NCBI GenBank assembly: GCA_964019695.1
Contig: OZ026520.1
Span: 26,384,120 to 26,448,119 of the forward strand
Source of the DNA: Loripinus fragilis
Taxonomy: Eukaryota > Mollusca > Bivalvia > Lucinida > Lucinidae
Length of the DNA stretch: 64,000 nucleotides
Direction of reading: 5' to 3'
The translations under genes were made by a program, and so were the position numbers. A model generated the notes under the pieces. The model had not been told where the DNA came from. It saw only the letters and a list, made by a program, of their open reading frames with translations, and made no database searches. Each line of letters starts with the position of its first letter. Position 1 is the first letter of the stretch. Positions 1 to 10,900 of this stretch are shown one piece after another.

Positions 1-67
1 AACTCTGGCCTTTTACTGCATGCAAAGCACTGCAGCGGGGCTATAGTCAGATTCTCTGACAATTCAA
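1..67 (-). repeat. Fragment of CTGCAGCGCTTTTCATGC repeat
   Basis: Reverse-orientation match to sequences at 27305-27370 and 38305-38365 (shared phrases TTCAGAGAATC, GGGGCTATAG, CTGCAGCG). It is cut by the window edge. Confidence 0.6.
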
Positions 68-472
68 GTTTGTTCTGGGAAAATATGCAACGTTGGTAAT
101 ACTTTTACTTGAAATACTATTGGATTCATAGTGCAGAAACCTAGGCAAACTCAAGAACAGACATATGAAAGGAAACACGCAATTAACACGATTCACATCT
201 TTAGTTTGACATAATAAAAGACCACTTGCACCTGGTTGTACAATCTTCATATAAACATATAGGCAAATATTCTATCCTAATAATATCTAGTGTGACAAAT
301 CTAAGTCAAGCTGTTTAAGAACAAATGGGAAATAATATAACACTTATTATTGAATACATCGTCTGTATGAGGCCTTGAGGATTTGGATTTGGTGACATAT
401 TCATTTGTTAAGGTCATTTTAATTATAATGACCCTGTACCATATATATGAATACAGGTCCTGATTCAATCCC

Positions 473-473
<1 letters not shown>

Positions 474-503
<30 letters not shown>

Positions 504-569
504 TGTATGTATGTATGTATGTATGTATGTATGTATGTATGTATGTATGTATGTATGTATGTATGTATT
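474..569. repeat. TATG tetranucleotide microsatellite (about 23 copies)
   Basis: An almost perfect run of ATGT/TATG units. Any frame through it is open on both strands (Met-Tyr-Val-Cys repeats on plus, Tyr-Ile-His-Thr on minus), which makes artificial ORFs. It ends directly in a splice-acceptor-like TATTGCAG. Confidence 0.98.
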
Positions 570-573
570 GCAG

Positions 574-673
574 ATCCAGAGAGAGATAAAGACTCAGATT
601 GGTCTGCACTGGAAGATAGGGATGTCTTTGTTAAGTTTGGTTCTTCAACTGATAAACAAGAGGACGTATACAG
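574..673 (+). CDS. Candidate exon upstream of the paralogue's last exon
   Basis: A GTATTGCAG acceptor, formed at the very end of the TATG microsatellite, precedes an open segment reading DPERDKDSDWSALEDRDVF and VKFGSSTDKQEDVYR before a CAG then GTATCA site. The composition looks coding, but the out phase (2) does not match the phase-1 acceptor at 788, and I do not recognise the protein. It may use another donor, or be unrelated. Confidence 0.3.
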
Positions 674-787
674 GTATCAAATTGAATTGCATCTTGTAGA
701 AATTAAGCCTATGCCTTTGTTATGTAATATATTTGTTAGTAGGGTGTACGAAATAGTATATATGTACTTTTTGCACTGGTCATATAG

Positions 788-864
788 GTGTCATAAAAGC
801 AATTAGCGAAGATTCAGAGGAACTTGCGTATGATTTCATGTTTCTCACAGAATATCAGGGTTAA
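788..864 (+). CDS. Terminal exon of a paralogue of the FAM111-like gene
   Basis: After CATATAG, phase 1 in, the frame reads VIKAISEDSEELAYDFMFL and TEYQG then TAA. It aligns without gaps to IYDIVSTESRDLAYDIF of the gene ending at 11158 (shared Ser, Glu/Asp, Leu-Ala-Tyr-Asp). It is therefore probably the end of a second, upstream member of the same family, with the rest left of the window. An M9 element begins 21 bases after the stop, so it would lie in the 3' UTR. Confidence 0.5.
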
Positions 865-884
865 CTCAAACAATTTAACCCATT

Positions 885-1092
885 TAAGCCAAATTGAATC
901 TACCGCTCGTGTCAATTAGACCAGATCATTTCCGCTTTTAGATTTTGTCATTCATACTCAAATTTTAATATAACAATTTGGAAGCGCACAGTGGTGACGC
1001 TGATCTGAAGCCGCTCTCTGCGGCGTCTGATCTGGTTCTGCACTGTTTGCCTCTATGTCCCACAAAATGGACTATAGCCTTACATGGGTTAA
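885..1092. mobile_element. M9 MITE (TTAACCCATTTAAG ends)
   Basis: Inverted terminal repeat TTAACCCATTTAAG / CATGGGTTAA with an internal palindrome of the CTGATCTG...GCGGCGTCTGATCTGG type and a conserved tail CTGTTTGCCT ... TATGTCCCACAAAA. Other copies: 11450-11930 (interrupted) and 39408-39635. No coding capacity. Confidence 0.8.
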
Positions 1093-1331
1093 TGGGATAT
1101 GATCTGTTTTTTCCATTAATTGTTACTTTCTCAAAATTCTAGAATACACTACGTTATACTACTGACGTCAAATACATTGTATAACATGAAAAGAATAGTT
1201 AAATAGCCATGTTGCACATAAGTTTTATGAGTATATTTCATGTTTTAAATGTCTAAACCAGCTGGTCCTCTTTTCAGGTGATATGAGGGCAGGTCAAAAA
1301 TATAAACAATTTGGGTTCAGCTGGTTTTATA

Positions 1332-1492
1332 TTATAGGAATGAAATTTATTTTTTGGTTTTTATCGATGTGTAAACTCCGGCGAATCACTCACAAATTGA
1401 ATAAAGCCCGGGGGCTTTATGTTAAATTTTTGAGTGATTCGCCGGAGTTCACACATCGATAAAAACCAAAAAATTAATTTTATTCCTTATAA
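1332..1492. mobile_element. Perfect-arm foldback element
   Basis: Two arms of about 60 bases (left begins TTATAGGAATGAAATT, both contain TTTTTATCGATGTGT and CTCCGGCGAATCACTCA) flank a short loop with AAAGCCCGGGGGCTTT. The arms differ at only a few positions, so it is a recent or conversion-maintained hairpin. No frame inside. Confidence 0.8.
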
Positions 1493-1696
1493 TTCCAACT
1501 TTGAAAAAAAACAGCACATTTGTAAAAGGTTGTTGACAAAATTTCAAATTTAAAAGCCCACTGAAGAAAAATAGTTCATAACCGCTGTCTATGAAAGATC
1601 GGGCAGCTATCCTGGAAATTCTGTCATTTCAAACTTGTCTTGCTAAATAATGATTAAAACTGCACTCTATTTGGGGCGAATATGTGAGTATGGGCT

Positions 1697-3483
1697 GATT
1701 GGGCTCAAAACAAGTAAGTAATGGTGCAAAGATCAGGAATCGATACAATCAAGTACCACACCTGACCCAGGATACCAATGGGAAAGTGACAAACTCACAG
1801 AAGACACCACAAACGAGAGCCAAGAGGTCAGCCCTTTCCCAGCAGGTGACCACAAAGCACATATAAACAGACGCGCACAAAACATAGCAAACACAAGACA
1901 GAACAAAAACATAAAAGATCCACAAAAGAAGTACCTCCTTGGAACGGTCAGTAAAATATTTTACTGGAGGGCTTAAACCGGTTTAACGGCGCCAACCTCA
2001 CCCTTAATTCAGATGTGGATCAAGACACATAGATATTTGGTTTGCATGAAAGACCCCTAACTTATCAATGCATCATCTCCTAAAACATATAAATCAAGAT
2101 ATAACAAGGAGATAAAGCAAGGATAAGGACTCAACAGTAAATTAAACTGAATACCGGAGCAAAAGAAAACCAACAGGTAAACCCCAGTGGGCCCGACAAA
2201 CAGCCAAAGCATCAGGCCCCTACCATCTCATCAATAGATAAGTCTTTAAGTCGGAACCATCATAGAGTCTGAAGTCCGACCCACTGGCGTGCAATTAAAG
2301 AGGAAAGCAATGTTGCCAACCGTGATTGGGTTGACTACCAAGCATGCAGTCTGTTGCAATACATTAATGTTATAGCCAATCTTTTTATAATGGGAAATTA
2401 TTTTAATGAACTGCGCTGAAAAATTATTAGAGCCAACAATCTTCTTCAACTTATACACCAAGTCACCATAGAATCAGGTTCCGAAAGTCCTTGGCGCAAG
2501 AGAGATTTAAGTCCAACTTGGAATTTAGAAATCAAATCATAGTATCGTCTATAAAATTTTGAAAATGTTTTGCGAAGTTTATGATACCGATAGCCTTGTT
2601 TAAGAAGTTTCTGAGTTAACAATTTATTGCGAGTGTTGAAGTCAGCAACATAGCTAGATGCTCTAGCAAAACGAATGAGTTGAGAGATATAGACTCCATA
2701 GGATGTAGAACGAGGAACATCACCATCTAAAAATGGGAAATTGACAATTTCAAAATCAAAGTCGTCACGTTTGTCATAAATTTTGGTAGAAACAATATCA
2801 TTAGAAATTGATAAATGCAAGTCTAAAAATGCGGCTTCGGTATCAGAGGCATTGGCTTTATTAAGTTGGAGCTCTGAAGGGTATATTTGACTAACCATAT
2901 TGTCAAAATAAACATTATTAATATTTAAAATATCGTCCAAATATCTGGAAGTAGTGTTAAACGCATCAATAACATCAGCCTGCTTATCATCAGAAAGAGA
3001 CATCATAAAGTCCCTCTCATAACAAAACAGGAATAAATCTGCAACCAGGGGAGCACAATTAGTGCCCATAGGAATCCCAACAACTTGTCTATAGAGCTTG
3101 GTGCCAAATCGAATAAAAATGTTGTCCAACAAAAAGGTCAGCGCATCGCATACATTTTGACACGACCATGCATGATATTTTTTAGGTTTTTCTGAAGTAA
3201 AAAATGCATTTCTGTCACTACATGCAAGGTAAGGAGAGCCTTCTCTCTGGAAGGTACTTTCAATAAGATCAATAAGTTTATCTTTAATTAAATTATGAGG
3301 TAAAGTAGTGTAAAGAGTAGAAAAATCATAAGTAGACAAACTGGTCGCATTGAAATCTCTAGCTTTAAGTTTATTTAAAATTTCACCTGAATTTTTAATC
3401 GACCAAAATAGGTTTTTACCAGATCTCTCATATTTAGTTTGGAAATGTTTTCTTATGTCAAAAATACGTACAGCTTGCTGGGC
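1697..3483 (-). mobile_element. Penelope-like retroelement, 5'-truncated copy with RT frame
   Basis: Minus-strand copy carrying most of a reverse transcriptase frame (open from 3483), a frameshift near 2470, the frame's end near 2243 and a 3' region to about 1697 that matches three other places in the window (9385-9900, 31076-31125, 46510-46820). The upstream end stops abruptly at about 3483, typical of 5' truncation on insertion. Confidence 0.78.
2243..3483 (-). pseudogene. Reverse transcriptase of Penelope-like element (frameshifted)
   Basis: The frame reads KIRKHFQTKYERSGKN near its start, then STYDFSTLYTTLPH, GIPMGTNCAPLVADLF and RYLDDIL. The last holds the catalytic Tyr-Leu-Asp-Asp; the Gly-Ile-Pro-Met-Gly motif and spacing fit the Penelope-type RT seen as stand-alone predicted proteins in many invertebrates. 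Near 2470 one base is missing relative to the second copy (9385-10341), where GLSEPEFYGDLVYKLKK is continuous; after it the frame continues KLKKIVGSNNF to Pro-Thr-stop. No GIY-YIG endonuclease domain is seen here. It could not make a full RT as it stands. Confidence 0.8.
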
Positions 3484-4481
3484 TCATTGAAAGGCCCTAC
3501 CACGGATTGGGCTACGGATCGAAACACTTACCTTCACCAGCCCTGCCTTGAATCTCCGAAGTAGATCTAGGATCTTAACGTCAACTTTAAAAGTGCGATT
3601 TGACAAGTTCAAACTGCGTTGAAACATTTCGTTGTTGATGTAAGCCTTGACATTGTTTGATGACGATTCTCTTCAATGACGTGACTGCTTGTTAAGTGAC
3701 GTCACATAACTCCCCATCCTGTTCATTTCTTAGAGTTCCCCCGTTGCTTTGAAGGTGCACCATCATGTACAGCGTAAGGGCTTTTAAATAAGCTTTAGAA
3801 CATGCTTAACTAAATTTAATCTGGTAAAAGTTATATAGTTTTCTGTACAGTTCGTTATTATCAACACAATCTAGCACTGTGAAATCAAGGCAGTTATCAA
3901 ATATTCCTACGCAAGGGTTTTTATCGAAGTGTAAAAACAATTTAATTTTGCCTACGGACCAATCAAAATCTCCGAAAAAACGATAAAAGCATTGAGTTGG
4001 AATTATTATAAAAAGAAAGTTTCTTTGTATCGCTTGTTTTTTACAAATATCAATTGATTGGTTTGTTCTTTTGACAAAAAGTAGTTACAATTTGCCCTGT
4101 TAATGAAATTGTATGACATTATCAAACGTAATTAACTCTCCTATATTCTGCAGATGATGCGCTCCTGTTTTTGTAATCATGACAATTTTAACAAACTAAA
4201 AAATTTTCAAACTCAAGAGACAATAGGTGCTAAAATAGCTTTTCCGTTTTTAAAAATGTCATTTTTATATTTTTGCACACCATAAAAGACTCAAGAATAA
4301 ACACAAGTAACATTTAAGACATGAAAGACAGTTTGTCAAATAAAAGCGTTTATTTTACTCTAAATCATATGTTTGATAGGGTTTGCATAAGTTGTACATA
4401 GTGTGTAAAAACATATTATAGTTGATAACTTAGCCACGGATTATGTTGCTGTTAAAATACTTACCTAGCTCATATAGATGT
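3484..4481. other. No identifiable gene (1 kb)
   Basis: AT-rich. A GTTTTTATCGAAGTGTAAAAAC phrase near 3917 weakly resembles the arm of the foldback at 1332-1492. Nothing else recognised. Confidence 0.5.
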
Positions 4482-5185
4482 TCTTGTGTCGCCTGCGAAG
4501 CATGGTCGACACATAGTATTCATAACACCGTCGTCGTTGTCGTTGTCGGTGTCGTCCGTCTCGTCCAGGCGTCACACTTTTGGTTTCCGATCAATAATTT
4601 TTGAACCGGATGCATCATTTTCTTACAATATTTACATTTTCGAAGCAATCCTTTAATGAAGCTTTAGATTTTCGCAACCGTTCATAGCCTCATGAATTAC
4701 ACAAATTTAGCAAAACATTTTTTTTATCTGAAAGTAGTCATGTTGCATATTAAATTAATGGGAATGGAGCATAGATCACCATGCAAGCATATATTCTGTC
4801 CTTACACACACACTCGACCCCTGGGGTGGGGTCAAAAGGCCAAACATTATTTTACTGAAATTAGTCATATTGCATATCAAATCAAATTGAATGGAACATA
4901 GTGCACCACGCAAGCACAAATTCTGTCCTTACAACAGGGTCAAAACTTCTTTTCTAAAAGTAGTCATGCTGCATATCAAATTAAATTATATGGATCTTAG
5001 AGTACCATACAAGCACATATTCTGTCCTTACACACACTCTCAACCTGTGGGTCAGGTTAAAGGTAAAAACAATTCTGAATGCGGTTGCATATCAAATTAA
5101 AAGGAAAGAAGTATAGACTAACATAGAAGCAAAAGCTTTGACCTTACACACACCCCCTGACCTCTAGGTCAGGTTGGTAGGTCAG
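4482..5185 (+). repeat. Repeat with GTCGTC-rich head and about four tandem units of 100-130 bp
   Basis: A head at 4482-4610 has TCGTCGTTGTCGTTGTCGGTG and GTTTCCGATCAATAA, a pattern common in mollusc repeats. It is followed by four degenerate units (about 4729-4854, 4855-4953, 4955-5083, 5084-5180), each with AGTAGTCATGTTGCATAT, CACCATGCAAGCA and ATTCTGTCCTTACACAC. Short chance frames in it are not genes. Confidence 0.75.
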
Positions 5186-5426
5186 TTATTGAATTTGCAC
5201 AGATACGTTTTTTTATTGAGTTAAGCACTGAAACCTGTTGATAGGCTTTAAACTTTGATCTGTATGATACCCAAGGTGAACTTAGGGGTTAGAGAAATGG
5301 GATTTATGTTTTGTGATTTATACGTTTCTCTATAATAAAGCTATGCTGGGGGATATACATTCGACGAATTTGCCTTGTTTATCATACGCAATAAATTATC
5401 ACAAATATGCATTCCAATCATATTAA

Positions 5427-5794
5427 ATAGAGGATCTTAGATGAGTGCCCATGTTTTTTTGAATTTATTAAACGAGTTGGGGAAAAGAGATAAAATGCGA
5501 GGCTTGCCGAGCATTTTATCTCTTTTTCGCAACAAGTTTAATAAATTCAATAATACAGGAGCACGAATGTAATATTCTATTTATCACATGGCATTAACAT
5601 AACTTAAAACCCGCATTTTGGACGTGAAAATGGAAGATGTGGCCGTCTTTTACGCAATGTTAAAATGGACGTCTTAACGTAACGTTGATATGGACGTCAT
5701 AACGTTTCCAGAAAATCGATAAACCACTAGTGGTTTACAGATTTTATTGCATGGCGTTATTACACTCCCAGACGTGACGTCATGTGATAAATAG
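5427..5794 (+). mobile_element. M3 element (two-hairpin foldback)
   Basis: Begins AATAGAGGATCTTAGATGAG. The first hairpin has AAGAGATAAAATGCGAGGC and its inverse around TTGCCGA; the second part holds CGATAAACCACTAGTGG and ends CAGACGTGACGTCATGTGAT. Copies at 14914-15254, 16033-16381 (reverse), 16441-16724 and a fragment at 40605-40726. Confidence 0.8.
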
Positions 5795-5949
5795 CGTTAT
5801 GAATCAAATAAACTGGCACAGAACCTACATAAAGCCAGAACTTAAAAAAGCGTCAAAAGCAAACATCAAACAAACCCAGATCTCACCTCAAATGATAGAA
5901 CATTTTCAAATTTAATGACGTGTACTGTAAAAAATGAGTCCTAATATTT

Positions 5950-6187
5950 GGGCCTCGACGCGAAAAAACCTGTCATCGGGGTTTCCGTCAAAGCGAGTTT
6001 GTAAACCAGTCTCCTCAGCTACAGAGACTAGCTAGAGAATTGAAATTTCACCTGTAGCAACTTTACATATAGAACTTCCCCAATAGCGAATAACAAAGGC
6101 GATGACCAGACTGCGCGGATGCGCAGGCTGGTCTGTGCCTGTGTTGTTCGTAAACCTCCGAAGACAGGTTTTCTCGCGTCGAGGCCC
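5950..6187 (-). mobile_element. M1 MITE (GGGCCTCG ends), 238 bp
   Basis: Terminal inverted repeats GGGCCTCGACGCGARAAAAC / GTTTTCTCGCGTCGAGGCCC, central GCGCGGATGCGCAGGC palindrome, and a CTGTAGC...GAGACTAGCTAG block. Same family at 10615-10851, 11681-11917, 20015-20251, 20331-20567, and decayed at 43181-43403 and 54394-54640. Confidence 0.88.
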
Positions 6188-6591
6188 ATTTATAGTTGAT
6201 ATGTTGAACTTGACAGAGGACTGAGGGTTTAAGAGTCAATGTCACCTTTGCATTTAAAGAGGCATTTTCCTTAAAACATGCATCAAATGTAAAAGTTCTG
6301 CATGATAGAACTGCTAGTAGTTGGCCTGAAGGCTCGTTTTTGAGCTGGCAATTACACAATCATTAGTTTGATGTTATTTCGAATGTTAATTGAAACTATT
6401 AGGGGAAACTAAATCATGGCACATGATGCTAAAAATAAAACTATTTCTTATATATAAGTCAGTGCATGCAATGATATTAATTATTACATTGGCTCATGTA
6501 AGTCTGTGCTTGACTGCACCGTCACCTGAGCCTACACTGCCTGTGCACATGGACTCAGATAAGGGTTCAAATAATGGGATAACTGTATTAA

Positions 6592-7144
6592 TTGACTTTT
6601 CGCTTACTGTAAAGGCGGCAACTTTAATATTCATATCTGGGCGTGGTTTGGCTATTTCATCTGCTAAACAAGGGGAATCAGGTTCTATTTATAATTTGGT
6701 GAAAAATTAATAAATTGTTTGGGCTGCGCAAAGGTGCGTGCATTTAAGGAAAATCCTAACCGTATACACACTGAACTCTCATTTATTAACCCTTAAAGCG
6801 CATAATCACAAAATGTATGTTTTGTCGTCCACTAAAATATTTGAAGCCTCATAGACAAACATTGTGGACCCAAATCAGACTGCTCCTCTAGGAGCAGTCT
6901 GATCTGGGTCCACAATGTTTGCCTTTTTGCTTATGTTAAATAGACATTTTCCGATGCAGTTATTTTGCTGGCGTTTTAAGGACTAAATACTGTGTTTTGC
7001 GACTATAATGAGGTGATGGCGCAAGATGATAAGTTACTTTTGAATAAAACCACGCCTCATTTTCAGCTTTTACCTATGTCTAAGGTTAACTAGTCCTAAT
7101 TACGTATTCATGAGGTGCCGCCTTTACAGTAAGCGAAAAGTCAA
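6592..7144. mobile_element. DNA-transposon derivative with 29-bp inverted repeats
   Basis: Left end TTGACTTTTCGCTTACTGTA (continuing AAGGCGGCA) is repeated in inverse at 7116-7144. The interior includes an M8 element (6786-6986). No transposase frame; a 106-codon open frame that overlaps its left end is not coding. Confidence 0.8.
6786..6986. mobile_element. M8 MITE (TTAACCCTTAAAGCGC ends)
   Basis: Contains the hairpin CAGACTGCTCCTCTAGGAGC followed by AGTCTGATCTGG, and TGGACCCA/TGGGTCCA arms. Other members: 34492-34720, 46997-47243, 49937-50192. Confidence 0.72.
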
Positions 7145-7646
7145 ATAATATTCAATTGCATGATTGGGTGAGGTAAATTGTCAGATATAAGGTCAGAAAT
7201 TTAGTTTTAAGGCAACGCACAAGCGGAGCCCTTAAACGTGATTTCCCAACGTATATCCGATAATATTCCTCCCCAAATGAAAATTTGGAATATGATTGTC
7301 CCCATTCTAATGCATTTCTGCAGTCTCGCCTCAAAGTGGAGCGTTTCAGGTCGCATAATGCTGCACGTCTTCCAACAATAAATGACGTCAAGGTGTGTTT
7401 TTGACGTTATCCAATCAGATGTCGCGTTATAAAAGCAAGTGCATTAGAATATATATATTTTATCCCACTAGATTTCTCTGCATGTACATTGAATGAAGTG
7501 TGAAAATGACCTGGCGTACAATCATCCATTAGAAGCGCTTATAAAAATATGTTCCATTTACTGTAAAGCTTAAGGGCAATTTCCATGTTTTTTCAAATAC
7601 CAAAGTATGTATGAGTAAATGTTATTTTTAAGCATTTCTTCTCAAG
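7145..7646. other. No identifiable gene (0.5 kb)
   Basis: Sequence immediately upstream of the FAM111-like exon. I looked for an exon holding a trypsin-type His motif and found none. Confidence 0.5.
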
Positions 7647-7952
7647 TACCATTCCTGAACGATGAATTAGATGTGGCTGTACTTCAATTAAACAAAACAG
7701 ACAACTTACCACCTCCACTTAGCCTCAGTACCAAAAATATACCAGAGCAAGACTTCAAAGATATCTCAACAATAAGCCATAGACAAGTAGGACAACCCCA
7801 GAAATTCATTGAGACAGGATGTGGCATCGTCAAACAGGACAGTGACTTGGCGACAGCTGCAACAAAATGGCTGAAAGACGAAGAAAGACGCCAAAGATGC
7901 TCTTTAATAATAGCAGGGAAGGAACACTCTACTCTAAACTGGAATTATAATG
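7647..7952 (+). CDS. FAM111-like gene, exon with catalytic-Asp region
   Basis: Acceptor CTTCTCAAG, donor ATG then GTAAGT; phase 1 in and out; open throughout (101 codons). It begins VPFLNDELDVAVLQLNKT and continues through LPPPLSLS to ISHRQVGQPQKFIETGCG and a Lys/Asp/Glu/Arg-rich stretch, ending LNWNYN. Codon use and length are unlike the chance frames around it, and both splice sites are strong. Confidence 0.75.
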
Positions 7953-10900
7953 GTAAGTTAACACATCACAGATTGAAATTATGGATAATTCTATGTGTAA
8001 AGTTGGTAAATCATAATGAGCAATAGAACAAGACATTTTCTTTCTGACAGTGCTTTGTCCGTGAACACGGCACTTTATCCTCAATGCTTAGAACTGGTTC
8101 AACATGACTTATCTCTCATAAACAAGCTTGCATTTTGAAAATTTGTAGGATTTCTCTAATTCTAAATGATCTGTTTTTCAATATTTTGTAGAGGTTGCAA
8201 TAGCTGTCATTTTGTCAGGTGCAATAGTTTGATCTCATGTTCATACATTGATGTAGCGTTGATATGTTTTCATATTCTGGACCTTCAGGAATATCGACAT
8301 CTGTATAGAAACCTGTTCCTGATATACATAAACAATACGAACCTCATACCAATTCTTCAGTAAGTCAATTTTCCAAAGACACACGCCAGTATTGCAATTG
8401 AAAAACTGTCATGCCCTTTACATCAATTTGTGGTTATCTGTATGCATGGGATTCCATGTGGATTATCAAATTGAATCCTATTAATTTTACATTATAATCG
8501 TCTCCAGAAAATAAAACTATATAATCCTATTCTCTAGATGAATCAAAATCATCTCAAGGACTTGACCCATTAGAAACTTGCAGCCTCACAGGGGATCTTT
8601 CATGGCAAGGACACTAAACGTATATCATGACAAAAGCTTTGCTGTTGCTGTTTATTTATTGTTACTGTTGCTTGCATTGTTTGTGGGAGTTTTGTTCTTT
8701 GTTTGTCCTTTCTAGTTTTGCTTTTAACTCGATGAGAAAGAAAGAACTGTTTTTTATCTTTATTGTTTGCTTGAGGTCGTGGGGCTGTTTTTTTGTCTCT
8801 TCTTCATGGTGGGTAGATTTATCTGCAGCTGGTGATTGTGACATTTCTTAGTCATACTCACTTGCTTTGGCCATGACATACAAATGTAAGAATGACGAAG
8901 ATGATATCATATAAGCTCAATGCTTACCGTTAAATCCTAGAAATATTGTATGCACGAATATATCGTAATGTGTTAAAGTTACTGTGAATAAAATATTGTT
9001 TAAACTAAACGTCCGTATGACCAGGAATGCCATCATCAATGACCACATACCAACCCATGAGTTTGCAAAGAAGGGATACAGACCACTGACATAACAGCAA
9101 GAGAACACAAATAAAATAAGTAATCAGCATTATCGTGCATTTTTCACCTAACTGAAACTCGCTTGAGGATTAACAGAATGACAGTATTTTGTACCTTGAT
9201 TTTATGGTAAAACGAAATATTTGTGAAAAAGTATTTTGGAGACATTTAGCAAGTCGACAAAGAATAGTAGTGCAGCACTGGAATGTTGCAGGAACATTTA
9301 AACATGGTTAATGGAGAAAAATACAAAAATAAACAGGTTAACATAGACTGTTTTTTTTTCAATATCTTTCTCACCTTTTTTCAAAGTAAGTAAGGATACA
9401 ATGATCATAATTCGATACAATCAAGTACCATACCTGACCCAGGATACCAAAGGGAAAGTGACAAACTCACAGTAAGACACCTCAAACGAGAGCCAAGAGG
9501 TAAGCCCTTTCCCAGCAGGTGACCACAAGGCACATATAAGCAGACGAGCACAAAGGCATAACAAACGCAATACAGAAAAACATAAAAGATCCGCAAAGGA
9601 AGTACTGCCTTGGAACGGTCAGTAAAATATTTTACTGGAGGGATTAAACCGGTTTGACGTCGCGCCAACTTCACCCATAATTCAGATGTGGATCAAGATA
9701 CATAGATATTTGGTTTGCATGAAAGACCCCTGACTTATCAATGCATCATCTCCTAGAACATATAAATCAAGATATAACAAGGAGATAAAGCAAATTTAAG
9801 GACTCAACAGTAAATTAACTGAATACCAGAGCAAAAGAAATCCAACAGGTAAACCCCGGTGGGCCCGACAAACAGCAAAAGCATCAGGTCCCAACCATCT
9901 CATCAATAGATAAGTCTTAAAGTTGGAACCGTAATAGAGTCTGAAGTCCGACCCACTGGCGTGCAATAAAAGAGGAAAGCAAAGTTGCCAACCGTGATTG
10001 GGTTGACCAACATGCATGCAGTCAGTTGCAAAACATTAATGTTATAGCCAATCTTTTTATAATGAGAATTTTTTTTTAATGAACTGCCCTGAAAATTATT
10101 AAAGCCAACAATCTTCTTCAATTTATACACCAAGTCACCATAGAATTCAGGTTCAGAAAGTCCTTGGCACAAGAGAGATTTAGTTCCAACATGGAACTTA
10201 GATCAAATCATAGTATCGTATATAAAATTTAGAAAAGGTTTGCGAAGTTTATGATACCGATAGCCTTGTTTAAGAAGTTTCTGAGTTAACAATTTATTGC
10301 GAGTGTTGAAATCAGTAACATAGCTAGATGCTCTAGCAAAACAGATATGATCAACATGATTTAGGCAATTATACAAACGTAAAATTGTTTGATATTCTCA
10401 CTTTTGTACAAAAAGATTTTTCTTGAATAAAGGGATCGCCGGTCATAGTAATATTATTTTTAATGGTGTTATTTTTCGACAATGCAGATCCCAAATTTAT
10501 ATGACAGTCTTTATTCTCACTTACTTTTTGACGTCTCATCTGGCGCCATACATCTTATGCTGTTCCATCAAGGAACCATTCGGTGTAAATAAATACTGAA
10601 CTTCTACAAAATATGGGCCTCGACGTGAGAAAATCTGTCTTCAGAGGTTTGCAAATAACACAGTGCAGACCAGCCTGCGCATCCGCGCAGACTGATCAGC
10701 GCCGGTTTTATTCACTTTTTGGAAAGTATCATATTTAAACTCGCTACATGTGAAATTTCAATTTCTAGCTAGTCTATGTAGCCAAGGAGACTGATTTTAG
10801 TCTCACTTTGTCGGAAACCCCCCGAAGGCAGGTTTTGTTGCGACAAGGCCCATATATCTTCTTGTTTATTGCAGCATTGAAGGATCAGACAAAGCTAGCA

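Noticed and set aside
301..806. Long open frames through the TATG microsatellite on both strands
   Set aside because: Any multiple-of-four repeat of this composition is open in all frames; the residues are Met-Tyr-Val-Cys or Tyr-Ile-His-Thr repeats.
6390..6710. 106-codon plus frame with a hydrophobic start resembling a signal peptide
   Set aside because: It runs into the terminal inverted repeat of the element at 6592-7144 and has no homology I recognise.
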